From the NCBI GenBank assembly GCA_010015655.1, contig ML976699.1, positions 527,038-591,037 of the forward strand: 64,000 nt of DNA, read 5' to 3'. This stretch comes from Bimuria novae-zelandiae CBS 107.79 (lineage: Eukaryota; Ascomycota; Dothideomycetes; Pleosporales; Didymosphaeriaceae). The notes under the pieces were generated by a model. It did not search any database. It was given only the letters and a program-made list of their open reading frames with translations, and was not told where the DNA came from. Positions 34,087-46,400 of the stretch are shown piece after piece. Position 1 is the stretch's first letter. Every line of letters begins with the position of its first letter. Position numbers and translations under genes: made by a program.

Positions 34087-35040
34087 CTAAGACCGGACCG
34101 TCCGCGTCGTCGTTCGAGTAACAGTAGTACGACTCGTATACGTCGCTCTCAACGTAATCGTACTCATCGACGTCCTAGTCGCATACAAAGTACTGTATCT
34201 CGTGACGGTGCTGGGTACCGTCGAAGTTGCGTAGGCCGTCGCATACACGGTCGCCGCAAGCTCGACCTCTTGCATCCTCAGGCGCGCGGTCGTTGTAGCT
34301 GTAGCTGTAGCAGTCCGCGTCGTCGTCATCGTGCGCGTTGCTGTCGTGGTTATGGTGGATCGGAGCGTCTGGTACGATATTTGCGTCGTCGGGCGGAGAA
34401 CGGTTGTCGTGGAGGTCTGTGTTCGGTACGATATCTGAGTTATTGGCTGGGTTGTTGGGGATAAGACGGTTGTGGTGAGGACCTGGGTGAATGGGACGAG
34501 GAGAGTTGAGAGGGAGGTGATGAATTGTTGTAGTGTCGCTGTGGATGTGTCGGTGGCTGTTGTCGTGGTTATGGATGTGGATGTTTCGGTCGTCGTTGTC
34601 AGATTGAAGGATATGGAGGTGATGGTTGTGTCGGCGACGGTGGTGGTGAGAGTCTGCACCGCTGTCTCGGTGACTGCGTAGGTGAGGAATACACAGTCTA
34701 CGTTGTAGTAGTAGTATGGCTGCGAGTTGTCGTTTATGAAGAATGATTCACTGCAAAACGTTAGCTTGGTAGCACTGAGAACAGAATTTGATCAACTTAC
34801 AGCCAGTCCGGGAAGAACTCGCAGTATTATGCATCCGCGGATAATCGTTCTTGCAAAAATCTGCACCCTATATAGGTTAATATCGTTACATCTGATAGCG
34901 GACGAAAGCTTCAACTCACAGCGCAAATGTTGACGGTGACTTGAAAAAGAAGTCTTCCATGTAGTATGTCGTCCCCGTATAGTTGTGCGTTCCGATGTCA
35001 CCGCATATTTGGGCAGCCTCGGTCCTTGTTACGAGCAATC
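34087..35040 (-). CDS. Thr/Ser-rich protein, probably secreted or cell-wall type; 5' end unresolved
   Basis: The last exon (about 34743-34087) begins SESFFINDNSQPYYYYNVDC and runs into some 190 residues made largely of Thr and Ser with short TTTA/TSTI patterns. Such composition is typical of O-glycosylated wall or secreted fungal proteins. A CAG acceptor just upstream and short segments with Cys (TRTEAAQICGDIGTHNYTG near 35020-34960) suggest earlier exons. I could not join them in one frame, and upstream minus-strand pieces to about 35440 may also belong. No GPI-anchor signal is evident because the end is Arg/Thr-rich (TRTTTRTVRS). Low-complexity coding is reasonably sure; the gene model is not. 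Confidence 0.45.
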
Positions 35041-35541
35041 CCAGATATGCCCCATAATGACAAGACGAAAGGCCGGTATGAGATGGTCATGACTTGGAGA
35101 GGTAATTAGTAATCTGGAGGTGGGAACGCGACAGGGTCTCGAAGAGGCTTGCGGCTCATGATAGGGACGCCCGGGTTGCATTGCCGCGCGGTTATGACGA
35201 CTATGTTCTAGATCGAATGGGCTGATGTTTTAGTCAGGAGATTGTGGAATTGGGAGATTTTGGGGAAGGAATGTTTACGGTAGCACAACGACATCATCGC
35301 CCTCTATAAACGGAACATACGACGATGAGATCTCCGGATCTCCGATCGCGCGTGGGGATTCGAGTTATCCAGTGGAGCGGTACTTGAAAGGGTGAGTACC
35401 TGGAGCCAGCAGACCATGACGCATTGGCTGAAGCCATTTTCGATAGAGATGTGTCCACTTCAGAGCCTCGAGGCTAACACTTCACCCAGTCATGAATGTA
35501 CTAAGTCTCTGGTACTTGTTCAAAATATCCTAACGCCACTC

Positions 35542-37203
35542 TTAATTCCCGTTGTGCTCTTGAATGTATTTGCGAACGTCTAGAGACATCAAGCAACATC
35601 GCCGCCAACCATAATCTTCTTTCTCTCTAGAGCTCCTCTCTTCCGATATCGAGTCTGCTCTCTGCACGTGCACGATTTTCTGCCCCTCCGTAAGCCCTTT
35701 GCCTTCCAGGATGTGGTTCGGAATAACAACGCCCGCTTCGCTGTGGTCGTAATTGGTATCTTTAATATGGTAGATACCAAGGTAGTAGAAGCTCGCAATA
35801 CCAATAACATAGAACAGAAGAATGCCACCGGATTCAGCAAGAAAAGGGATCTTGATGGAATCGAGGCCGAAGCAGACGGCTTCACCCGCACCAAGAACAC
35901 CTCTGAAAATGCCGACGTAATGGGTCAGCTTCTGGGGCGAATTGGTGATGGCGCCGATCCAGTAATAGACGATGTTGTGCCATAATTGCTGGGCAGATAG
36001 TCAGTGATCTGACGCTTTGTTGTACAAGTGGGTTTGCTCACAGAAAAGACCCAGTTCAACATGAAAAGCACAAATATCCAGCCGAATCTCGGTTCGTCCC
36101 AATCGGTGGGATCAGTGACGGTGACGTTGCGATCGTAGTTACGCACACGGATCTGCGATGTAATCAGCATCAACGCGCGAATACGACCAGGTGAAGAACG
36201 CACCATCTCCCAGACCCAGGCTGCGACTAGCGGAACAGCAACTATCGTCAGCCCAATGAGACCACGCTTGCGTCTTCCCCATGTCGGTCGGTCGAGAACC
36301 CACTGCAACGCCCATCCCGCGGGAATTTGAAGGCAGACTGCGATGAAAGACAGAAGTGAACGAGCTCGTAAACCGTTAAGATAGGCTACACAGTGTTAAG
36401 ATCATTGCACTAGAGTTGCGGCCAAAGACTTTACCATTGACTGAACCGCTGTAAACCAAGAAACACTCAGCTGGAAAGAATGCCGGTAACATCATGATAA
36501 GAATTGGATCGCTGAAAACTAGCAAATTCGACTTCAACTCTTCCCAAGCGCCACGAGGCGGATGTACGGCTACTGTCGAGCCATCGTCTCGTCTGAGCTT
36601 CTGCGGTCGCCGGAGGAGCAGAGTTATTAATCCTCCAACAATCATAATGACGATAAAAGCGATGTAGACCGGTCGAGGTACACCAGCCGCAGTGTCCTTG
36701 TTCCTGTTGATAATAACAGGGATAATCCCTCCAATGACCGACCCAAGTCCTTGCATGTTCATCAACACGGTCGCATATGCTCCCTTTTCACTTTCTTCAG
36801 GATACGCAGTCGAAATGTAGCCTGCCGTGATAAAGACCATTCCAGCTCCGATTCCAATGATGGGTCCAGCCGCGTACGGATATCCAGTCTTGCCTATCTC
36901 ATCGTAGTACCACAGTGAGCCGACGTAGACAGCGTATGTCTGCACACCGAGACACATCGTGAGCCCTGGGCCAAGCTTGTTCAAGATGGATCCGCCAAAC
37001 GACGAAGAGAAGAACCAAACGGAGCATAACGTTGCGTTCACGACCTGCACGACGTGCGCAGAATCTAGTCTGCCGCCACCAGCTCCCAGTAGATTGAGGG
37101 CAACATAGATGCCAGCGGACGCTCCGACGCCGACTCCGCTGATGATATTTTGTACCCATGGCGAGTGGTACCGATATTGGCGACCCCAGATAGTCAGCAC
37201 CAT
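35542..37203 (-). CDS. UNC93-like major facilitator superfamily transporter
   Basis: Exons 37203-36435, 36385-36042 and 35988-35542 (introns 49 and 53 bp) give 519 residues in one frame. The protein is strongly hydrophobic, with about 10-12 membrane segments. Family-typical blocks are YVGSLWYYDE, YAAGPIIGIGAGMVFITAGY, SVIGGIIPVIINRNKDTAAG and LLVFSDPILIMMLPAFFPAE, then YSGSVN joined across the first intron to AYLNGLRARS. The family is the fungal UNC93/DUF895 group of MFS-like proteins; substrate is unknown. The C-terminus is a charged cytoplasmic tail. Start chosen at MVLTIWGRQYRYHSPWVQN because the frame upstream is low-complexity leader, though 59 further in-frame codons exist. Confidence 0.88.
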
Positions 37204-38064
37204 CGTAGCCGCATTCAAGGGAAGTGAGTTAAATAAGAAGATTGCGAAGCAGCGCGAAATAGGCGACTGAGAGCAGGGCCGTGTGCTGTGGAGTGTAGAG
37301 TGTGGAGAATTATAGAAAGCGATGGCCGGGGCGAACAAGGATCGCAACGAGGACCCGGGGCCATATCTTTCAGATGACAATCCTATTCAAATCTGGAAGA
37401 CACAAGAGCGGGTAAAATGAGAACACCCACAATTGGCGAACCATGTTCGAGACTTGCGCAGGGCTCTTGCAAGCGCGACATTTGTCCCTTACGATGACTC
37501 GGTTAGCGCAAGCTAGTGTTTGAGTGGAGAATTGGCTGATGATCGCATTACCTAGACGAGAATGCCGAGCATGCATATAACAACGGGTAGGCGATATGCT
37601 CTGTCATTTCACGGGCTGGCTTTACTTGGGATGGGCGACGTGCATGGGGCGTAGGTGTTGGGGCTGCAGCTGTCGAATTGATGTGCCAGATGACGTCACA
37701 GTTCGAGAATGGATAACCGTAAAGTCCAAGGAAGGTCGAGAGGCGGTGTCTCCATGCACCTAAATTACGCTTCTCAATTCTCCACAGGTCTACGATTCAA
37801 ATGCGGAGGGCTCCACGCCGTCAGTCGATCTGCCTGTTAGAAGTTGTCGAGACCCGATTGTTCGGCATCTTCCATGTAGCCGTGCGACAGCTGGTTATTC
37901 CCGCCCGTATACTAGTCATGAGTTAAACTGATCAAGGAGACGTAATAGTCTGGAAAAGAGGTGCCGAGAGGGGGGTTCGTATACTAATGTAGCTGTAGCG
38001 TTTACAAGCATCGTCGCGGCGGACTGAATGCTCCTAACTTCGCCCTTGTCGAAACCAGTTAGGT
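37204..38064. other. Intergenic region between UNC93-like and ALKBH1-like genes
   Basis: About 860 bp: promoter of the transporter and 3' flank of the dioxygenase. Nothing else recognised. Confidence 0.45.
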
Positions 38065-39221
38065 TCAATCCCAGACCTGGCGGCAACTGACGTTGATGCG
38101 CTTCGTTCCCATGTACCCTTTCCATTTCTTGTACCACTTCTGCTCTTCCGGCGTCGCACCTGGTGTACCAACCGGCCAGTCGCTCAGGTATGAAGGGCAT
38201 GTACTCGGTATTGTCCTGCTCATTGCATGCCAGGCCCAACGAGCTTCCCCGGTCAAATGAATGCAATCGCCACTTCGGACTCTGATTGCGACGGTTCTCG
38301 GTGCCCTTTCGCCTTCGCCGTCATCTTCTCCTCGCGCCATGATGAATAATCCATCACATCCCATACTAAAACTAGCAAGCGCGCGTTGGCATTGCTCGCT
38401 CACATCTCTGTGTACAGGCATGAAGTCCTTAGCACCGTATATCAAGACTACGCCTGACTCGGGGCGGATGTGTGGAAAAAGCCTAGTGACGAGCGTTGAC
38501 AGATCCGCAGGAAATGGGGTCGCATGCTTTGCATAACTTCGTGTAGGCCAGTCGTATTGTTCGCCTAGCGTGAGCCAACGAAGTTTGGTATACAGGAACT
38601 GCTCGTTGTTAAGCTGCTTGTGCTTGTCAGGCATCTTCGGTATTAGTATGTCTTGTGGATCTGCACGTTCTCGAGCGAAGAAGGAACTGTCAAAACGCCG
38701 CGGCTCTAATGATACCGGCTTCGGTGGATATGGTATTACGTAGTCCGCCTGGAGGTTCATCTTGTGGTCGGGATCCGCAAGATCTCGATGCATTAGACAT
38801 GAAGTGAATAGAACCTGGGTCTCGGGCGGCAATAGGCCTGGGATTACTTGCAAGCCGGGAAAGTCTCTGTGCTCGAAGAAAGGGGCATCCTGGACAATTG
38901 TTTGAAGTGGTTTTTCTCCAGCATATGCTTCGCAGGCGGCCTGGATTTGGGACGCCGGGATTGCACCCGCAGGTATCCAAGTTTCTTTTTGCTTGTCTGT
39001 GAGTTTTTGCCATTCGCTGAGGTCCTGGATGCTTGAATCATTCTCCAGGTCCGCTCTTCGCATGCTTTGATATTTCCAGTGCTGTCTCTGGATGAATTCA
39101 GGAGGTTGCGCATGGGTATCATGTTGCACCGTCCCTTTTACCTGATACAAATTAGTACGACTCGTCTCGATCAATTGGCTGACATACGGACTTCGACAGC
39201 AGCCGCCGTGGAAAGATCCAT
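38065..39221 (-). CDS. ALKBH1-like Fe(II)/2-oxoglutarate dioxygenase
   Basis: The main exon 39134-38065 joins a short first exon 39221-39188 (MDLSTAAAVEV) across a 53-bp intron, giving 367 residues. The main exon alone is certain; the first exon is my model. Fungal relatives begin in the same way, with a DTHAQPPEFIQRQHWKYQ-type segment. The AlkB core is clear: iron ligands His253 and Asp255 in PVHRDVSEQC, His314 in WHAMSRTIP, and the 2-oxoglutarate-binding arginines in the final KRINVSCRQVW. The cluster GLQVIPGLLPPETQVLF marks the start of the double-stranded beta-helix region. Relatives demethylate nucleic acids (DNA 6mA, tRNA m1A or similar); substrate here cannot be read from sequence. Confidence 0.88.
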
Positions 39222-39731
39222 TGCGTGCTGTTCCACGATGGAGCGCGGAACCCTCTCCGATCCTGAGGCGCGTCCAGTCCCCCTAAGAGAAAGTATGATT
39301 GAATGCTGTAGACTTCGGCAAGCTCCTTTCATCGGCATGAAGAGTCGGCTGGGGCTAGAACACTACCACGGTGCATGCGTGTGCGTGTGAACTGCACGAA
39401 AACTTTTACCGGGCTAGTGGCTCGTGCTCGTTTCGGCTAGACTTTCCACCTGTCACCCTTCTGACTCGGTAGGTGGTATTCCGAAGTTCCGAATATCTTC
39501 CGACGCGCTAATCGCACCCAGCTCTCGAATTCCCCACGCCCACAACCTCAGCATTCGCAGCAACCCTTACACCTTGCACATGTAATCATGCGCAAGTCTT
39601 CTCACTAATCTATCCTGTGTTCTAATATCAAAGTCAAGCCCCCAGAAGCGCTATCTTGCCGAACAAACGACCATAAGCTATGCGACATTGACAGTGCCCA
39701 CATCATCAACGGAAGGAAGGGGAGCAGGAAG
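39222..39731. other. Divergent promoter region (ALKBH1-like / SRR1-like)
   Basis: About 510 bp between divergent starts; nothing further recognised. Confidence 0.5.
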
Positions 39732-40537
39732 ATGGGAGCTTGGGAGCGAGAAAAGAGAAGACAGATGCAAAGCGAGGATGGCTGGACCGTGATTTCTGGT
39801 GGGAGAACAGACAAGGGCGATGCGACAGACCAGCTGCAGAATGCCCGACCCACCAGGACGGTGAACGGATTAACCGAGGAGAATCTATTAGATGCACTGG
39901 ATCTGATGGAGCGAAAATGGGAAAAGACATCGTGCGCGAAAAATCTCCATCACATGCTTAGTCTGCGAGACTGGACTGTCAAAGAAGTGGTTTGCATAGG
40001 CATTGGAAGCTTCAGCGTAGACTGGGATCACCGATATCGGTCGTTGTGGCAGCTCGTCCTGTTCAGGGCGGTGGTGAAACTATGTCAGTTGTTGATACCA
40101 CGCTTCTTGGGCTGCCTGCTGACGTGTCAATAGTACAGCGCACCAGCGAACCTCTCGCCCTGTACGCGCAGGAACCCGCCTTTACATCCCTCGACACGTC
40201 CTTCCTCTCGCGTCTAAACATCACCGCTATACCTTCCTCCATCGAATCGCACATATCGCCGAATTCGTTTGTCTACGCGCCATTCGTGGACTGGGACATA
40301 CTTCTACCGTTGTTCTTGAAAGGAAAGGATCCGGAGTTATACATCGGGAATGAGATTTTAGGTAGCTATGGCATGTATGCGAACACAGCGGATAAGAAAG
40401 ATGTGCTGGGTGAGTGTAATGAGCTGGGCAAGAAGTTTGCCGAAGGGAGGGAAAGGAGGAGGGTTCCGCAGTTTGAGGAGCACGGGAATGCGCTGGAGGG
40501 ACTGATGATATACTGGAGAGATGACGAAGATGAGTGA
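39732..40537 (+). CDS. SRR1-like domain protein
   Basis: Exons 39732-40073 and 40139-40537 with a 65-bp intron give 246 residues. The N-terminal EDGWTVISGGR and the Rossmann-like VVCIGIGSFSVDWDHRYRSL are followed by LALYAQEPAFTSLDTSFLSR and a later FVYAPFVDWDILLPLFLKG. This is the order of the SRR1-like domain (glycine motif, then xxDPxFTxxD, then a YMPHC-like segment). The family is named for a plant light/clock signalling protein; fungal members are linked to heme or stress responses, with biochemical function unsettled. The donor at 40074 and acceptor at 40138 are chosen because they alone keep phase and the conserved RTSEPLALY. The C-terminus is Arg/Glu-rich and acidic. Confidence 0.8.
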
Positions 40538-41470
40538 AGAATGCTCTATCGACCTTACCGGTACGTAGCCTGGACATCGTACACCAATGCAGGCCGGCCG
40601 TTTCTAGGATTACTGTACTGCCCCGAGCACACTACCAAGAAGCGTTATGTCTGGTTGTGTTTATCCCTCACCCGCCGGTATACTGGGAGTGTGAGGCACA
40701 GCAAGACGTTGCGGTTGAGCAGCTCTCTGGAGGACGTCCGGTCCAGTCCTGAAAAAGTACTGGAATGAGAGTTGTGATTTTGCGCTGTGAAAGTTCCGTT
40801 ATCTGTACGCACGGCATCAGCTATCATATTAAGAGGACTATGGACTTATTCTTACCCCAGTATGGCCATATGGCGGTTGGAGACACTCGAAGTTATTCCT
40901 GGCGGTATCAAGGCTCGATAATCCCGCATAGGTTCGGTAGGATACAAACGATGTCAAAGGTTAGCACTCAGCGCTACGACTCATATACAACTTCACCTTC
41001 AAAGGCGCTCAAGGCTTGCAATTAGCAAACAGTGCAGGAACAGTCTCTTGCCTACTGGCTATACGGGATATTTACAAATACACGGCGGATGTAGACCGGT
41101 CGATGAATATCGAGCGCTTTGCTCTTATCAGGCTCTCAAGACATGCTGCCGTTCTTTCCTAATTCGTCAGCTTTCTAATGTTCCTTCTTCTCTCATCTCT
41201 CCTTCAAGCGGCGTCTTATTACTACACACTCTTTCATTTCCCTTCCTGGCGCTTGTTCAAGCTGTTGCTCGCACACTTACCCTCGCCTTGACACACATCA
41301 CACGCTGCGCGCTTGCCGTTCGCTCCTGCCTTAACCAACCGTTCCTTCCTGGTCTGTCGGCGCACACCGGAACAACGATACCCCGCTGTGTTGCTTAAAG
41401 TTGCGGCGGCTTCACCTTACCACTTGAACTTTACCCTCGCCCTCGAAATCGGAAAGTTGCGGTCCTCAAG
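40538..41470. other. Intergenic region before the zinc-knuckle gene
   Basis: About 930 bp. The last 300 bp are pyrimidine-rich (CTTACCCTCGCC-like runs) as in a fungal promoter or leader. No gene recognised. Confidence 0.4.
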
Positions 41471-43474
41471 ATGGCGCCCGACATTAGCCGTGATGAGTTC
41501 CCGTGGAACGGTCAGCTGCCACCCTCGCAGTGGCTCAAGCGAATGAAGCAGCTCCGGAGAAACAGAAGGAGCGGACGCGTTTTAGCCTACGATCTAGCTT
41601 CGCGATGTTCTTCGGGTCTATACGTGCTGAACAACATACCTCTGGTTCCCCGGCTCGAATTCCTTCAGGTAGAGTCTTGCCATACCTTCTAACCGAATGA
41701 ATATTGATTTTTTGCGTAGTGCGCTCAGGCACCTTGGCGATGATCCGGATGCTGAGGTAACTGGCGGTCAATCCGGTAATGCGGTTCCTAATGGCGGTGC
41801 GAACGAGCAGGCGGCTAGCGGTACGTCGCCTTGTGCCCACATAGCATATACATCCGAAATATGCAAATAATTGATGCAACACAGGTACCGTGGAGCGCCT
41901 GCCTCCTCATCCACGGATGGGAAGCAATCTCATTCGCGAGAACGTTGGTCTCAGGAAGGCACTCGAGGAATCCTTGAAACGCGAAGATGCCATTCGAACA
42001 GTGTTCCTCATCAGCCACGAGAGGGAGCAAGAGCTCTCTGCAAAGGCTTTGGAACAAGAGGCGAAAGAGGTTGAGCTCAAGACCGAAGCGGCATAGCTGG
42101 AACTCGAGAAGAGGCGATTGGAAGAACAGCGGTCAGCTGAGATGCATTTGGATCTCAAGGAGCGCAACAAAGCGCTGGAGAGTGAGTTGATCAAATGTCT
42201 CGGACGCAAGGGAGGCGTTCATGAAGCTCTCACACAGCTTCAGAAGGAGAAGGAGCAGATTGAGAAGAAGGAGGAACAAGTTGAAAAGGAAGCGCAGCGG
42301 ATCGAGCAGAAGGAACAGCAGAATCAGAAGCAGCTCGAAGAGGAAGAGCATCAGATTCAGAAAAAGATTGAAGAACAAGAGCAGCAGCTTTCCGGAAGAA
42401 AGTTCAAGTTGGTAGCGAGAGATGAGCGTCTACAGGCCAGGAAGCGAGCATTGGAAGCAGAGGAGTCAGCCTTGGACGAAAAGATTCTCAAAGATCGCGA
42501 TCTAGACGAGCGTCTAGAAAACAAGCAGGCGCAACTTGATGAGCTGGAGCTGGAGCTGCGTACGAAGCAAGCAGCCCTTAACCATCAAGCTGTAGATGAG
42601 GGTTCTGATGGGTACCTTAGTGCACCTGTCACTTGCGACGGATGTGGCCTTGTAGGTCACACCGAGGGGACGTGTCCCCAACGGGGTCAGCCGCGCAAAA
42701 GCGCCAAATTTACGTGCAACAACTGATAAGGAAGGTCATCGCGCTCGCGACTGTCCTGAACCGAAGGACTGGTCGAAAGTCGTATGTCACAGCTGCGGAG
42801 TTTTAGGCCATGGCTTCAAGATCAGTATGCTAATCCACTGTGTGGCACTCATGCTAAAAGTTATAGACCTATCCGAATCTTCTCGCTAAGTGCCGCAACT
42901 GCGAGCAGCGCGGTCATCTTTCTCGCGATTGCCCCGAGGGGAAGGATTAGTCGAAGGTCGTATGCCGCAACTGTGAGCAGCGCGGCTATGGTGCTCGCGA
43001 TTGTCCTGAGAAGAAGGATTGGTCGAAAGTTAAGTGTTCAAACTGCGGGGAAATGGGTCGTACTATCAAGGTAAGTACTTTGATACGTTTGTCGTCGCAT
43101 GGGCTGGTTTCTATAGCGCTGCATTGTTGACCAAAACGAAGAGTTGACTGGCTTTGTATCGCTTGGTGATGGAATTATCAAATCTCTCAATGTCGAGATT
43201 CCGTCCGATATGATGCTTTCGTTGCAGGTGGTGCTTGCTTGCATTGCCGCGCTACGGGGCACGATTCTTCGAGGTGTCCGCGCAACGTTGGACCGTACAG
43301 CGATCTTATCACGTGCCACAGGTGCAAAATGGACAGGCATGAATCTCCAAACTGCCCCGAGCCGGAGTGCTTCAGCTGCCGGGTTGTAGGTCACCTAGAA
43401 TCGGTAAGTACAGTATTATATTTGGTGGCACCTAAGCTAATTTTTGAAAGGAATGCACTAACACCCCGTACTGA
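41471..43474 (+). pseudogene. Coiled-coil protein with about nine CCHC zinc knuckles, decaying
   Basis: A long Glu/Gln/Lys coiled coil (about 41930-42590) precedes repeated zinc knuckles of the CX2CX4HX4C type: CDGCGLVGHTEGTC (42634), CHSCGVLGHGFK, CRNCEQRGHLSRDC, CRNCEQRGYGARDC, CSNCGEMGR, CRATGHDSSRC, CHRCKMDRHESPNC and CFSCRVVGHLES|EC. The last is completed across a 47-bp intron 43404-43450, with stop at 43472-43474. Such knuckles bind single-stranded nucleic acid. Lesions: TAG 42094-42096 inside the coiled coil, two bases missing near 42728 in a knuckle, TAG 42948-42950 where the neighbouring repeat has Trp, and His to Tyr in one knuckle. All three substitutions fit C-to-T in CpA on one strand. 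The N-terminus (MAPDISRDEFPWNG) does not join in frame. Retroelement Gag origin is conceivable, but no pol or LTR lies beside it. Confidence 0.65.
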
Positions 43475-46400
43475 GAGTTCAATGAGCGGAGCGCTAGTAT
43501 CAGCGACGTTGATAGGTCGTCAGTTGGCGATGATGCTAGTTGGTCAGTCGATGGCAATGCTGGCAATGTTGATAATGATGGTTGGGATTATGGTTTCAAA
43601 CCCGGTTGGTAAGCAGGCGGCTCAAGACGGTGCACGAACCGGACGAGATGATTGAACCGGTTTACGGCACGGCATGATGGGCTTTTAAGACTACGGCACA
43701 AACGTGGCTCGCGTAGCTTCATGTTGGGAGATATTATCCGAGACCCGGATATCGGAAGATTAAGAATGTGTGGACGGTAGTAGGTAGCTACTTTTAGAGC
43801 CTGCCTCATGAAGTTGCGCACTCGCGTAGTCGTGTACTCGCATTGCGGCACCGTTCAGGGTGGTTAGTCAATGTCAATGAGAAAGGCAAAGACAAGCTCC
43901 TGCACTCGATTCCGCAAGGTAAATCATTGTTTCCTGTCTTCCAGATATGCTGAACTTAGTTTCATGTGACCTACAGCGTCATTGAAATGCTGAGTTTCGC
44001 CCTCCAACCCCACAGGCCTGCTATCTGTTGTTTTCGATTTACAAATTTCCATACTAGTCAGGCTAGTCCTTGACGACTAGGCGAGGGAGAGAGCATTAAA
44101 AATAACATATATACTGCTAAGACGTTCTTATGGACTCTACAGATAAACACGCAAGCTATCATAGTTGCCAACGGCCTACATCATCCATGCTCAGACGACG
44201 ACGATCCAACAACAAGAACGATTAGGCAGATAGTGATGCAACGTTAGCAACGCATCGCACGCGTCGAGGTACCACCGACGGAGCGTCTTATCTACTATAC
44301 CGCTCTCCATGAAACCTTACGTACTACCTCACGACAAACCATATACACTGCCCAGTCTGCCTTTCTCTCTGGTCGTCTACTTCGTGTCGGACGTGCGCAG
44401 GTCGCAGGCATAAGCATTGTATCAACCAAGTCTACCACGATGAGTTCTCTTGCTTCCGGAGCTCAGCCGCGCAACGATACCGATGTTCGGAAGCACTGTA
44501 GGTGTCCGGGAGCTCGGGTGATGGCACCTGTGACCGAAGGTCATTGTGTGAACGCGTGAGGACGGCGCCGCGTATGTGAGCGGTCGAGGAGGCCAATACG
44601 AGATACGTGTTACCCCTGTGTTGTGTTAAAACCGTCTGGGCCACGAGGTGAGCCTAGAAAGGGGAAGGCCAGGTCGTCGCTTCAGTGTCAGAGCTGTCGG
44701 TGAGTTCTTTGCAATGAGGGCGGCTCATCAGTGCTTTTCTATGATCACAGTGTGATTATACCCTTCTCCAGTGGCTTCGAAGCCTTTTCGTCGGGTGAAT
44801 CTGTAAGGCTATGTATGGATGTGCTGCGGAGAATCGACGGTAGGAGGCAGACGATGTACAAAGACCCTGCGTATAGAGAAGGTACGGATCGAGACTGGCA
44901 TACAGTTCGTTCAACAATTCCGTCCGTCACGTCAAGTTAATATATGGCAAGCATCCTACACATCTTGTCAGTACGCTGCAAGCCGTAAAAAGTAGGGAGG
45001 CTTGTTTCCAGGACATTAGAGCCTTGAAGCCTGAGCAAATCCCCCGTGGAGGCACATCCGCACGACCCTGGACGCATCCCAGAGCAGCGAGGCCCAACTC
45101 CCGGTCCCAGTGCCGATGCCCATCCAGTATGCTCTATCGCCTCCCCTACTCGTAAGCAATATTGCCACAGGGCCCCATCAGGCCCCATCAGGCCCCATCA
45201 GGCCCCATCGGGGAAAACACATGATCATCACGGCAGAACGTTTCCCCATCGCTGCCCTCGGGATCATCCAACTGTCTTTCAAGATGGCCATTGCCACCGC
45301 GGAATGAGGCGGAGTCTTCCCAGGAGCTCCCTGTTACTTCTCCACGATCACTCGCCAACACACGCACCTTGTCCAACGGTATCGTCCGGATCGCTCGAAG
45401 AACACCATATCGTACCATACTTGCTAAATGACCTGCTTATCTTGGGCAGCAGTGATGCGTTGTTCGAAGACTATCCCCTTTGCGTAGGTCGACCGACGGC
45501 AATAAACTTTGTATTGCTGAGTTTTGAAGCGTGTAGAGGGGAGTCCTGGGCACGCGTGCTAAGACGAGGTCTTGCTGATATAGCCTAGTGCACTGGGATA
45601 TTAGGGAAACGGGTGGTGAGGTGGTGAACGTGCTGTCGGGTGAATCTCCGCTGGTAGACAATGCGCTTAGTATTGAACGCTCCATCAAACGGACCGAACG
45701 CTGACGACGACGTTGACATCTCTGACTGACCAGAGCACCCAGAGCATCTTCACAGGCCTTTGCCTGCCCACGTCATGTCGCACGATAGTCAACGTCGACA
45801 AAGCACGTCCAACTTGCCGAACCAGCCGAATTAGGTAGGGCTGGAGGGTTGGAGCAAGGTTGTGAGCCTGGGCGAGCTTTGGCGCACGTTTGTTATGCGC
45901 TGCGCGGGTGAAACAGGAAAGAGGGAACTAGACTAGTTGACGGGTTTGGTGAAACGTCGGCGTTCTATACGCCCTCTCCAAACAACACAAGCTGACAGCC
46001 CAAAAGTCGCGAGATGTGTCGCAGGATTTGATCTGCCAGGTCGCAGAATTTGTAAGTGAGATGTTGGCGCAGAAGGCTCGGCGCTCGCAGAGGAGCGTTG
46101 AACATGGAGCTGTGAGTGTTTGCAGAACATCACACAGAATTTCCACATTCAGCTCAGTACTAAAGGATAGCATCGTGGGATTTCAGCTGTTCGAAGTTGC
46201 CCATAGCACAAAACACACCAGACACGCGACGTCATGGTTCCTCGAATCATTGCTTGTGAAGGGTATTCGACGATGGCGCATTGGGCGATCACATCTGAAC
46301 GATAGCGGCCTCACTCTGGAATTCCACCATGAGACAGCAAACGCAGAAACGCATTGAGCCCTCCCTTGACCGGCCGGTGTATGTGGGTAGACTATCGCTG

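Noticed and set aside
45046..45588. 180-codon open frame with repeated Pro-Ser-Gly-Pro-Ile-Arg pattern
   Set aside because: The coding look comes from the 10-bp tandem repeat; no homology or gene structure around it.
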